Positions 1 to 10,599 of a stretch of 64,000 bases of DNA are shown one piece after another. The notes under the pieces were generated by a model, which was given only the letters and a program-made list of their open reading frames with translations, made no database searches and was not told the DNA's origin. This DNA comes from Polyodon spathula (lineage: Eukaryota; Chordata; Actinopteri; Acipenseriformes; Polyodontidae). A program made the position numbers and the translations under genes. The stretch covers positions 8,143,121 to 8,207,120 of the forward strand of contig NC_054553.1 of assembly GCF_017654505.1 (NCBI RefSeq). Reading direction: 5' to 3'. Numbering within the stretch: position 1 is the stretch's first letter; each line of letters opens with the position of its first letter.

Positions 1-1140
1 AAAACACAGTTTTTGGCCAAGCAGAGTCAACATTTAGTTTTTGACCAGTTGAATATACTACGTGACACAAGTTGCCTTGAATGCAGTTTAACTGCTTATA
101 AAGTTTCCCCTTTAAAAGTTACAACCAGCATTAATTGGTCCTCCACTACCTTCCCCCTAGCAGTTTTTGTTAGCATGCCTGCCTGCTAGCAAACTGACAT
201 TTGGTGGCAATACTGGATTCCATTCACAAAACATGACAGTTTAAAAATATTCATGTTAAATCAACAAAACACACTGACATCCTAACCACAGACAAAACCT
301 TCAGAAATTAAAATTCCTGGTAAAATTTTTGCTGATGTTATGTTGTATTTAAATAGGCCTGGTCAGCAAGTGGTGACATTTCCCTCCCCTGTGGTCTTAA
401 CTTTTACAATCATCCTAAAAATGAAACATGATAACAACAAGATCACCTTTTAATATGATCTTAAGCATCCAAGTTGCTTTATGAATGGCAGCCACTGATT
501 CCACAGGCATTGTTGTTCACTGCTGCAAAAAATGGCACTTAGTATTCAATAGGCCTATTCTTAAATGCATCATTTTATAAACACAATATAGTAGGATTCT
601 AGACAATAGTATTATTAGACCGTTCCTGCATTGTACAGTAAAAAACCTTATAATTAAAATAGTTACTAAAAATTGGCAAGACTTTTTTATTATTGTATTT
701 TTTTTTTTTAACTGGTTTATGACGTGTCATTATAGAAAAAAGAACAAAGTGTGAATTAATGCAAAGAATTACATTGGTAATAGATTGTTATTACCTTGTT
801 AAAGTAAATCTGAAATACATTTCTCTATTTTTTTTTTCTCCACAAGTCTGTTAATAAATATTAATACCTGTTAAACCAAACAACTATTTACAGTCTAAAC
901 CTGTTTGGGATGCAGCCCATACTCAATTGAAGTGAAAAGTAGAACTGAGAATCTTTTTTTTCCACCCCTTTTGAATCGAGTGTGTGGAGCCGCAGGGTCC
1001 CTGGTAGAGACCAGTATACGAGACAGGAATATAAATAGAAATAAAACACAACACATTCTAAGTACAGTCATGCAAAATCCTCCCACAAAAAAAAAGAAAG
1101 AAAAACATGACTCCACACCTTGAAAAAAACAAAAACCTAC
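1..1140. other. Unique AT-rich non-coding sequence
   Basis: No recognisable gene, RNA or transposon is visible. The sequence is non-repetitive and resembles a 3' untranslated region or conserved intergenic DNA, but no reading frame or splice structure supports either. The short overlapping frames at 895-1123 on both strands are low-complexity and match no family I know. Confidence 0.5.
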
Positions 1141-1163
1141 ACGATAACTGTATAATAAAAAAC

Positions 1164-1164
<1 letters not shown>

Positions 1165-1200
<36 letters not shown>

Positions 1201-1217
1201 TTATATATTATATATAC
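1165..1217. repeat. (AT)n microsatellite
   Basis: The dinucleotide AT is repeated almost without interruption at 1167-1197, then continues as an interrupted TTATATA stretch. Confidence 0.95.
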
Positions 1218-1302
1218 ATTTGACATTTTATTTTATTATTATACCTGAGATAAAACATATTGCCATTTCCAACAAGGGAAACTGATTTAATATTATAATT
1301 TA

Positions 1303-1310
<8 letters not shown>

Positions 1311-1384
<74 letters not shown>

Positions 1385-1388
1385 ATAT
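1311..1388. repeat. (AT)n microsatellite, about 78 bp
   Basis: This is a long AT/TA array with one phase break near 1371. It can self-pair and its length in the assembly may be unreliable. Confidence 0.95.
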
Positions 1389-2819
1389 CCGCGCAACAAA
1401 AAATGTTTCAGCTCAACTAGCACAATTACTTATTCAGAAAATCTCCATGACAACTCCAGAGGCTGGCAATTTTTGCTATTCAATCCTTCTGCTAATTCTT
1501 AATAATGACAGAATTTAACCACTTTGGTGCTGACCCCTTCAGTATGTTTGCAAAATAACTCATGATGAATTCATTCATGTTGTAAGTCCTGCAACACAAT
1601 TCTAATGACATCAAACGCACTGGACCAACATACACATTCTGGGGATACTTTCATTAAACTTTAGAATAAATGGTATTTAAAAATTAAGGTGGTATTGTAG
1701 CTCATTCAGATTAAATATGTAAAAAATCTCATTGCACGGAATATTTTAGTTCGCATTGCTGGATAAAGACGAAGATGGTTCGATTTTACAGCAAGTGTTT
1801 CTTTAGAAATACATTTATGAACTTTGACCGTCACAATGAAAACGTCTAAACAGAGAAAGCTAACATTTTTCTTACTAGAGTAGTCTACAGTAACAAAAAA
1901 AGCTTTAACTGAACACTTGAATTTGATTTCGTGCAAAAAAAAAGTGCTTAAATTGTCTGAACTGCATTGTGAGCCAACAGGTCTTGGTAATTATACATGT
2001 TGAACATGTATTTAATACCAAGAAATTAAAATCTCGAGTAATTCTGCAAGCAGTTTTTGTTAACATGTTTTCCAGCCGTGAGTTTTGCATATTCATTTCA
2101 TTTTCTGAAGAAATAGTTCCAAGAAAGCTGGTATATTTTCAGAAACGCAGGCCATTTTCCCTTTCACGAGACTAATGTGCCAAAGGAGGAAAATGCCACA
2201 CATGAACAAATCTGGAATCTAATTAATTCACTGAATCGAATTGCAGCCATGTTTATTCAATAAACGACTACAGATGTCAGTCTGAAAAACAGCAGGCTTC
2301 AAAGATTGGCAGTTATGTTATATTTAAGTAAGTATTAATTAGGCTGACATGCAAAAAAAAAAACATATCCACTGATAAACCCCTGTAACGTAACCAGAAA
2401 CACAAGGTAATGTAACTAAACCGCAGCATCTCATTTTTCAATCCTATACTAGGCTATTCACTATTGCCCCGTAGCCCCATATAAATCTGTATAACTACCG
2501 CAGCGTGCAAAAGTACATTACTTGTTAATGGCTTTACATCAGTGTTTTTTTCCGTTTTTTTTTTAACTGATAAATAGTGTTGTTTTCATATTTTGTGTCC
2601 ATCTACTGTCTTTAAACCTTATCTCTACATAGTCAGAAAAAGATGACGGTAGATCTTGAGATTAAAATAATGTGCTGTCGGTAAATGGTGCAAATATATT
2701 TCCAGTGCATTTTGAAATTAATTCAGATTGCTTCATCTTAAAGTATTTGTTCAGGTACCAGTTGCTTAGTCAAAATTTCCTAAATACTTGCTAGCTAATA
2801 CATTCTATTTTCAAACCCT
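1389..2819. other. Unique non-coding sequence
   Basis: No gene or transposon is recognised. The only structure noted is a 40-nt hairpin at 1983-2022, listed separately. Some stretches, such as 1400-1660, are free of simple repeats and could be conserved non-coding DNA, but this cannot be tested from one sequence. Confidence 0.45.
1983..2022. repeat. Short near-perfect hairpin
   Basis: The halves beginning CTTGGTA and ending TACCAAG are reverse complements over about 19 nt, with one or two offsets around the ATTA/TTAAT core. The tip contains ACATGTTGAACATGT. The loop is too small for a normal microRNA precursor. The role is unknown. Confidence 0.6.
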
Positions 2820-3430
2820 AAACTTTTTTTCCCCGTTCCGAACAAAAAACAAAATCAAAACGTAATAACCCGGTGTTTTGTCTACTCGGAATGTCATTAC
2901 ATTTCGTTATGCTTCACATCATATAACCGTTGAATTTTGGAAAACCATTACGGCCACTAATCTGACCCTTCAACTAGATTTAAAAAAAAAAAAAAAAAAC
3001 GACTTCCCCAATTGCACTCACCTGCTTTGAAGAGCTATCAGATTCCCCATTTGCGGCTGAATAAAAAGCCACTTTTACAGTTGATGATAAAAAAAAAAAA
3101 AAAAAAAAAAAAACAAAAAAAAACTTATATTTTCAATATTTTCCGAAATTGATTCTTCCCTTCCTTTTCACCGTGTGCTTCTCAAAACGTTAACCACCTT
3201 TTCTCCCGTTGCATCCAAATTTGGCTTGTTTTACCCTTTTTTTCGCTCCAGGTTCAGTGCTCCGTTGATGCTCCACAATCTTGCCCATCCGTGAGATTTC
3301 AGTATGTCTGTGGCCGCGCTGCGCGGTCATGGTGCAAAAAGGTGTGCGAGCATGAAAATGCGCGTTCCTTAGCAACTGGGGGCACACGCTTTCAGGGTCA
3401 CGCTGTTTAACTATTTAGGAACCGGTAGTT
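2820..3430. promoter_or_regulatory. CpG-dense segment, candidate promoter or first exon
   Basis: CpG dinucleotides are scarce in most of the window but I count roughly 30 here. The densest part is 3290-3430 (about 11 in 140 bp), around GGCCGCGCTGCGCGG. Only the solo LTRs are comparably rich. Vertebrate CpG clusters outside young transposons often mark promoters. No TATA box is convincing, and no start codon opens a recognisable protein. The 65-codon frame at 3190-3387 on the minus strand matches nothing I know. An imperfect RFX-type X-box (TAGCAAC preceded by GTTCC) lies at 3364-3376. Direction of transcription cannot be told. It could instead be a CpG-rich remnant of an unrecognised repeat. 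Confidence 0.35.
2982..3123. repeat. Two poly(A) tracts
   Basis: A18 lies at 2982-2999 and a longer, once-interrupted A tract at 3089-3123. Either could be a retroposon tail, but no retroposon body is recognised beside them. Confidence 0.85.
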
Positions 3431-4430
3431 GGAAAAGTAACTCAAAGTAACTCAAAGTAATTTAATTTGCTGTTCTGTTTTGTTATTGATATTTTTTCAA
3501 AATTCTTTCACTGAAATACAATGTACAGATATCCACTGAACCTGCCTTTCCACTTGTCTACATTATGTATTATTATTGTTTGCTATTATACATTTTTAAT
3601 AATTTAGCAAAGGTAGAGATAGAAGATGAAATTGGCTTTATAGAATGTTGTGAATCAACTTAATTTACGCAAGACACAACTGAACACAATTTGTAATTTT
3701 TAATATCTGTATTTAATTAAAAATGTTTTGTTACTTTGACTTATAAATCTAACTTTCACCATTCAGTTTGGTAAACTTTCAAACTGTGTTTGCCCCCTAC
3801 TCCACCCACCCACACACACATATATATATATAATATTCCACTATTAGCAGAGTCTTTAGTACATATTTAATAAACGAATCATTCTAGAAAATAAGTGAAG
3901 CAAGGTTGGATAGTAAATATGACTTTATATAATTTTTTTATATATTGCTGATGCAGCATAAATAAATAACAATTTTTATACTGAATAGTTTTTTTTTTTT
4001 TTTGTTGGTGTTGTTTTTTGGAATACAGCTCATTGTCGGGCTTGCTGACTGCTGCATAATCCAGTTTATATCCCGGCCTTCATATTTGTTTACATCGTCG
4101 CGTTCAATTTCAGAAAGTCAGAAAACAGTGACAGTGATGTTTTAATCACCATTTTAGCATTTGTGGCATCTTTCTTTTGTAGTATGTTTTGTAATTAAAT
4201 GTCTATTAAGTCACAGAAACACTATTCAGCAGGGTTTTTTTTCACATTCAGCCATTTTCTCTTGAAGAAGGGTGTTCCTTTGAAAAGGTGCGGGACTGAC
4301 AGCGATGTGAACAAAATCACATGACAGAGGGCGACTATTGCCCAGTGGTGTTAGAATGTTAGGGCAACAGTTCAATCTATTGTTGCTCTTTTGATGAGGT
4401 TTTAACCAATCACAGGCCAGAATTCATATA
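3431..4430. other. Unique sequence; short 11-bp tandem at its start
   Basis: No gene is seen. An 11-bp unit (AAAGTAACTC-like) is repeated about 2.5 times at 3437-3465. The interval 4240-4425 is somewhat richer in GC and holds an inverted CCAAT-like site (CCAATCACAGG near 4407), but nothing else points to a promoter. Confidence 0.4.
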
Positions 4431-4754
4431 TGTGTGTGTGTGTGTGTGTGCATATATATATATATATTATATATATAATATATAATATAGATCTATATAG
4501 TGATATATATTAATAGATACATAATATATATAGATATTATATATATATACTGAAACATTAGATCTCCAGGTGAAGAATTAGTACAATATTTACATGTATA
4601 TTACGAGTCAGGAATACGAGTGAACGGATGTCATCTGCCACTTTAGCACATCGTGTATCTCGAGAAAACATCAGATAAACATATGTATATATATATATTA
4701 TAATATATATATATATATATAATATATATATATATATAGATATATATATATATA
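4431..4754. repeat. (TG)10 and interrupted (AT)n arrays
   Basis: (TG)n at 4431-4450 runs into interrupted AT repeats at 4452-4549. After about 130 bp of unique sequence, AT repeats resume at 4690-4754. Confidence 0.9.
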
Positions 4755-7100
4755 AATAGCATAAATAGAAAATAGAAAATACTTTTTATTTTTTACTTTT
4801 CCTAACTGTAGATTTCTAATCAAGATGTGTAAAAAGATTTGTTTTTAAAGTAAACATCAGTGTATCAACTGAAAGTCAGTGGGAGCTATTCATTGATCTA
4901 AACAGTGGTGGATCTAATTGCTGACAACATTTACTATTTCAAAAACAAACTTACTTCTAAATGACAAAACTACTCTAAAGAGACTCACATAGGTCCCCTA
5001 CTTTAAAAGTTTTAAACAGCGCTGAGTAGCAATATTTCGATCAACTGAACAGTTTTCAGTATCTCAAAGTGTTCATCAGTATCATTGATTTGGACACAGC
5101 ATTTATTGTATGCACAACTCCTGTACCCATATGGAATTATTTTTGGATGAGTTCTGTAACTATTTATAATTTGATCTAAATGTTGGCAGTCATTGCTGTT
5201 TAAAACTTTTAAAGAAGGGGTCTTTGTGAAAGTTGTCTTCTATACCAATCTGAGTCTCTAGATTATTTTTGTCTTTAAAAGTAAGTAGGTTCTGTCCCTT
5301 TCTGATATGAAACAGTGGCAGTATTTAGATCAATTAATAGCCCCCTTAGAAGCCTACTTAGAAGCATATCAGTATTATATGAATGGGCTACATTATTGCA
5401 ACTAAACACAAGCAAATAAAACATAAAGTATGGTCTGGGGCAATTCCCATTAAACAGCATCTGTTTTCATGTCCCAGAAGTGAAACGGGTAAATTAGGAA
5501 TCCAAATTGTACAGTAATTTATGAAGGGAACAGCATGGAAATACAAATAAAGGATTCTTTTTTTCTATTAAAAAAAGGATTGTCTGTCATCAAAGTCCCC
5601 ATTGTGTCTACTCATTTACTTTGCAGGAAATAATAATGTCGAGAGGTTTGACATAGTCCAGCCTCTTAACAGAAACAGAAAAAAACTAATTAGCTGCTTA
5701 TTCTCGCTATCAGTCAAGGGACCAGAAGAGAAGGAAATAAATTCTACAAGTAAATGTCAAGTGGCAGTTTTTGAAAATGTAAATGCACACGTACTGTCTC
5801 TTTAAAATATTTAATTGAATCATTTTGTAGCTTCTTTCCAGGTCATAGCCAATAATCTTGTTCAACATAGTTTTTAATGCACGGTATTTCATTAAAAAAA
5901 ACAGACAACAGAAGGGATGTAATCAAAACAGTCTCAGCTCCTGGGGTAATGGTGACTTTGTCTCTCATTTCAAACACATTTGAATTCATGCCATCCTGAC
6001 CCAAGTTGAACTTGCCCCATATTCATAATGTGCCAGAATGTTTTTTCATCTGTTCAGCTACATTGGCAATGGTATGCAAATGTTGAATACGTCAAGACAT
6101 TTAAAGAATAAAGAGCTTCAGATAATAATTTAATGGGAAGGGTTTAATTTTTTCCATTCTTTTAAATAGTGTTTGCAATCATTCTAAATGTTTCTGAGTT
6201 TGGTTGCCCCAAAGCTGAAATGTAATAATGTTGCCCTCTACTATACTGAGTTCAGTTCACTGTTGGATGTCGAGGCTGCAGTAGACTGTTAAAGTCGACG
6301 AGTATTAGATGTTTAGGGAGCTGTGCACTCTGACTTAGTACCAGAAAAACTAAAGCAACAAATTGCCAACAAAATATTCTTTATTGTATAATTTATTGTA
6401 TCATTTGTTCACCATTTTGATTCTGTGTGAATTTCTATAGTACACAGCAGGTGAAACTAATTCTCATATGCCAGAGGAAAGATTGGACAGTCTACAGCCA
6501 GCTGTTTCTATGCACGTCAGTGAAATTATTATGTTGCCATCTTGATACTCCCGGAGAATCAGACAGCCAGTTTGTGTTGCATTATGAATAATGATCAGCA
6601 ACTATCATAGCATTTGGAAAACATAGGGCTATGCATATGTCACTGTTTACTCTTAAATAAATACAATATGTGCAAATGCTTGAACAGTCGTTTATTAGAT
6701 TTATTGTTCAATGTAAAGATAAATGTATCCCAGTAAACAGGGTGACTTTTCAAACTTTCTCTTGCTGATATAAGAGCTGCTATCTACATCATATATAGAT
6801 TGATTGATGCTAGACACTCCCCTATCGCAATCCTAGCGTAACACATGCTGGCTGTCTGACTTGGGAATAACAAGATGGAGCAGCAAAAGATTCAGTAAGC
6901 TGGATAGAATCAGCCTCCAGTCAATCACCCCACCAGCACAGCTCAGTGGCAGAGGGGAATTGTTCTTCTTTTACATTTTATCAGGTCCTATTCAAACAAT
7001 TTTAACTTATTCTTTATTTAAATACCTTATTTTTCTTCTTAATTTAGAGTGTTCTATTTGTTATGTTTACCCACATTCTCTGAATGTCACCTCATCGATG
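4755..7100. other. Unique non-coding sequence
   Basis: No gene or transposon is recognised. The interval around 5990-6130 is free of simple repeats and contains an octamer-like ATGCAAAT (6074-6081). It has the look of a conserved non-coding element, but that is only an impression. Confidence 0.4.
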
Positions 7101-7109
7101 TAACCCACA

Positions 7110-7410
7110 TCTTGGCCCAGAAGAACAAAAGACAGTTGTCCTTCATTCCTGAGGTCTAGCTAATCATCTTTTTTCATAGTGGAAACAAAGCAGTGTTTTT
7201 ACCAAGCACCTAAACCCTGGAGGACAGCTTGACTTTGTCTGGCCATGTATGGAGTTGAACAGTAGGGGTAACTGTGGCTGGGGGGAAGTAAATTAGCCCC
7301 AGGTAAATTCCTGTCCCTGACCTTTGGCCAAGTTTCACAACTCTATACGACCAAGATTTGAACCAGCAAGCTCTTAATGCATGATTCAGTCACCACGAAG
7401 TGCCTTTTAC
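7110..7410 (-). repeat. Possible decayed tRNA-derived SINE
   Basis: On the minus strand the segment around 7350-7370 reads GGTTCAAATCTTGG, close to the RNA polymerase III B box (GGTTCGANTCC). The surrounding 250 bp is less AT-rich than its flanks. No clear A box, tail or target duplication is visible, so this may be chance. Confidence 0.2.
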
Positions 7411-7816
7411 CAGTAGAAGCCTGTTTTAAAGAAAATGCTTTGCTCTTTATTTGTTTTCATATGAACTGCTTTTAAATAAAGTATGTGTTAAAGAGTGCAA
7501 AGCTAATAAAGTAATTCCACATAATAAAATGAATGGCATTCATTGAAAATGCTTCAACTGATATTTTTGTTAGTAATTTAAAAAAAATTATAAAAATAAA
7601 AAGTATAATATTTTGATGTTTTGCTTGAAGCATATTGTTGCAATGTATACAGTGTTACAGTACCACCACTGTATGTTTTATAGTTACTGGTATGGATGAA
7701 TTAACATTTTGTTAACCAGTTAATGGAATTTGCAATGTAATCAAATATACTAAACTATAACAAAACGAAAAACATGTTTAAAAAAAATAGAAATGGATTG
7801 ACTGAAACAGCTCTAT
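7411..7816. other. AT-rich unique sequence
   Basis: No gene or recognisable repeat is visible. Confidence 0.4.
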
Positions 7817-8112
7817 TACAGTGCAGAGAAAAAGTTTGAGAACCGCAATGATAATTAAGGAAATTCCATAGTTTTACCATGAAAGCCTTCTTGAATCAAA
7901 ATTCTTAAATATCCAATAGGCTTTATATTAACCAATTCCATGTCTTTTGAAACACAATTATGTATGAAGTAGACAAACAATGAGGAATTAAGATTCAGGG
8001 TATGTGAAAAAGTAAGCAAACCCCTGGTTTTATCAGGTTCAATTAAGGGGATAAATAGAATCAGGTGTTTAAATAATTAAGTAGATCTTCAGGGGTGAGT
8101 TTTGGGTATTGA

Positions 8113-9735
8113 TGCTCATCAGTCTAGAAAAGGTTACTAAACCATTTCTAAGGATTTGGGGTTCCACCAATCCACTGTCAGACAGATAGTCTACAAATAG
8201 AGAAAGTTCAAGACCACAGTCACTCTACCCAGGAGTGGTCGTCCTACTAAAATCTCTCGAAGAACAAACCGGAAAATCATCAAGAAAGTAACAAAGAACA
8301 CCAGAGTAACATCCAAGGATCTGGAGGCCACTCTCGCCTTGGCTAATGTGAGTGTCCATGACTCAACTATCAGAAAAAGACAAGAATGGTGTTGATGGAA
8401 GGAAAGCCAGGAGGAAACCACTGCTCTCTAAAAAGAAGTTGCCCGTCTGAAGTTCATCAAAGAGCACATAGATGATCCACAAGACTTCTGGAACAATGTT
8501 CTCTGGACAGACAAGTCAAAGGTAGAAGTTTTTGGGCTCAATGAAAAATGTTATGTTTGGCAAAAACCAAACGCTACATTTGAACAGAAGAACCTCATCC
8601 CAACTGTAAAGCATGGTGGTGGGAGTGTGTGGCAAAGTGGTTGGTAAGGGGAACAGATGTCACGGTGATGCGGTGCAGGAGTGATGAACAGACAACAGTG
8701 ATTCAGTGAATAAGTGCTTTATTGCTCTTTTCCAGGTCTGGCGACCGTCAAAAATAATAAATCCCCGGCAATACACAACAATGTGTAAAGCACGGGGATA
8801 ATGAAAACAAGGGCACAGTCCTGAACAAAAACAATGGTACGGTCACCAGTCCTGGGTGATCGAAAACGTACGGGTGCTCAGTGCAGTGGTGCTCCGGATA
8901 GTGCTTTACGTGGCGACAGCTCCGGAGGTGTGCGTTAACTGTCTAGTGGTGCGAAAAAGACAGACAATTAAACAAAGACAACACACAACACGTAATACAC
9001 TCTGAGAGCTCCTCTCTCAGTCCTTCTCTTCTCACGTTACCCAAACGAAGGAGAAGATCAGCGTTACCCTGGCCCCTATATGTAATCCCGCATGATATCG
9101 AGATAAACGGTTGCAGCTGCCTTATTACTTGCAGCTGCCTCTCGTTTACCTTTCAAATCAATACGGTCTTACAACAGAGTCGCGCTCCTCTCCAGGCTGA
9201 CCCACTTCCCTGACTCGGAAACGAACTGTCAGGCCAGCCCTTCCAGATACTTCTCCTCCCATTCTTTAGCGCCCTCACAGGTCGGGAGGAAGATTCATCA
9301 CCAGAACTCATCTTTCCGTCACAGAGTGTGATGGTTTGGGGCTGCTTTACTGCCTCAGGACCTGGATGGCTTGCCATCATTGACACAACCATGAATTGTG
9401 CATTGTATCAAAAGATTCTAGAGGAGAATGTCAGGCCATCCGTCCGTGAGCTGAAGCTGAACTGAAAGTGAGTTATGCAGCAAGACAATGATCCTAAACA
9501 TACAAGCAGATCTACAAAAGAATGGCTGCAGAAGAAGAAATTCCACGTTTTAGAATGGCCTAGTCAAAGTCCGGACTTAAACCCCATCGAAATGTTGTGG
9601 CAGGACCTAAAGCGAGCTGTCCATGCAAGGAAGCCCTCAAATGTTAACGAGTTGAAGCAGTTCTATAAGGAGAAATGGGCCAAAATTCCTCAAAACCGAT
9701 GTGAAAGACTGACCAACAGTTACAGGAAACGCTAA
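8113..9735 (+). pseudogene. Tc1-like DDE transposase pseudogene
   Basis: The enzyme would bind the transposon ends, cut them out and rejoin them at TA sites in the nucleus. The N-terminal helix-turn-helix part (about 8113-8440) is recognisable only in pieces and carries stops and shifts. The first catalytic Asp lies in WTDKSK (codon 8510-8512). The second is in [10 protein letters not shown] (codon 9484-9486). The Glu is in [11 protein letters not shown] (codon 9589-9591). The last two are separated by exactly 34 residues, the DD34E spacing of Tc1. Taking out the LTR plus one target copy (701 bp) puts the two halves back in the same frame, so the LTR entered a frame that was continuous at that point. 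Two stops at 9463-9465 and 9469-9471 break the remaining frame just before the second Asp. The last 86 codons are open. Confidence 0.92.
8623..9328 (-). mobile_element. Solo LTR inside the Tc1-like transposase (family A, copy 1)
   Basis: The LTR itself is 8628-9323 (696 bp), starts TGTGGC and ends GTCACA, and is flanked by a perfect 5-bp target duplication GAGTG (8623-8627 and 9324-9328). Removing it restores the usual transposase sequence GGGAGTGTGATGG. TG...CA ends and a 5-bp duplication are the marks of an LTR retrotransposon. With no internal region, this is a solo LTR left by recombination between the two LTRs. On the minus strand an AATAAA poly(A) signal lies about 90 bp from the end (8718-8723), so transcription would run right to left. 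CpG dinucleotides are abundant, suggesting a fairly recent insertion. The same family recurs at 44845-45591. Confidence 0.93.
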
Positions 9736-9972
9736 GTTGAAGTCATTGCTGCTCAAGGGGGTGCCACCAGTTACTGAATCTAAAGGTTCACATACTTTTT
9801 CACTCATGGATATTGAATGTTGAATCATTCGTGGATAAATAAATGTTGACAAAGCATTATGTTTTCGTGTCATTTGTTTAATCAGGATATCTTTATCTAT
9901 TATTAGGACTTAGATTAAGATCTAATAATATTTTATGTTTGAAATTTATATATATATATTTTAGACCCCAGA

Positions 9973-10102
9973 ATCCATCCATCCATTAACATTAACCGCT
10001 TAACCCTTTACAGAGTCGCTGTGAGCCGGAGCCTAACCCATCAGACACAGGGCGCAAGGCAGAACTACACCCTGGACGGGACACCATTCCAGCGCAGTAG
10101 AC
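9973..10102 (-). repeat. 3' fragment of a fish tRNA-type SINE
   Basis: Read on the minus strand, this matches the 3' part of the SINE at 57850-58193: a block around TGGTGTCCCGTCCAGGGTGTA, then TTCTGCCTTGCGCCCTGTGT, then a (GGAT)n-like tail. The 5' part with the polymerase III boxes is missing, as is usual for truncated retroposed copies. It lies directly beside the broken right end of the Tc1-like element. Confidence 0.85.
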
Positions 10103-10283
10103 CTCAGAATGTAAAACCCAAATGTGGAAGAGAGGGTCTAAGTTGTTTTCTTTTTATCAGTTAATTAAACTCATGAGCAATATTTGACTCTATTATATAA
10201 CATATCTCATAAGTCCCGCATCATATGGAATTGTGATGGCAGTCCATCCGCAAAACATTCAGAGAAATAGAAACTTTTAGAAC

Positions 10284-10294
10284 ATATATATATA

Positions 10295-10366
<72 letters not shown>
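10284..10366. repeat. (AT)n microsatellite, about 83 bp
   Basis: This is an AT array with a single phase break near 10301. Length in the assembly may be uncertain. Confidence 0.95.
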
Positions 10367-10369
<3 letters not shown>

Positions 10370-10506
10370 AGCAATTATTACAGTAGTACAAGTGTTTAAC
10401 CATCTTGAAACTTAATTACTTACCATTAATTCAACTTATTTATTTTATTTAATTTTCACTCTATTTAATACTCACTCTATTGTACTCCTGTTTGATCATG
10501 TGGACA

Positions 10507-10595
10507 TTTACAAAATAATAAAGGTCCATTATCACGATAGTATCAGAGCTAGACTCTGATACTATCGTGATAATGGACCTTTATTATTTTGTAAA
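10507..10595. repeat. Perfect 42-bp inverted repeat with 5-nt spacer
   Basis: The left arm (10507-10548) and right arm (10554-10595) are exact reverse complements, with spacer CTAGA. Outside the arms the match stops at once. A right-hand A tract continues past the arm. No transposase ends, target duplication or tail are evident. It could be a fold-back transposon remnant, a template-switch mutation or a sequencing/assembly fold-back artefact. Confidence 0.95.
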
Positions 10596-10599
10596 AAAA

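Larger units (their letters stand above)
7819..9945 (+). mobile_element. Decayed Tc1-like transposon, interrupted by a solo LTR
   Basis: The left end begins CAGTG after a TA dinucleotide (7817-7818), as expected for Tc1/mariner insertion at TA. Each terminal region carries the sub-repeat GTGAAAAAGTA (left near 8006; inverted on the right near 9787-9803), typical of elements with long inverted/direct-repeat ends. The transposase remnant lies between. The right terminus is not intact: it fades into a short AT repeat near 9945 and is followed at once by a SINE fragment. A 696-bp solo LTR sits inside the coding region. With no intact transposase and no complete right end, the copy is almost certainly immobile. 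Confidence 0.9.

Noticed and set aside
8191..8421. Minus-strand frame of 76 codons
   Set aside because: It is antisense to the Tc1-like transposase N-terminal region.
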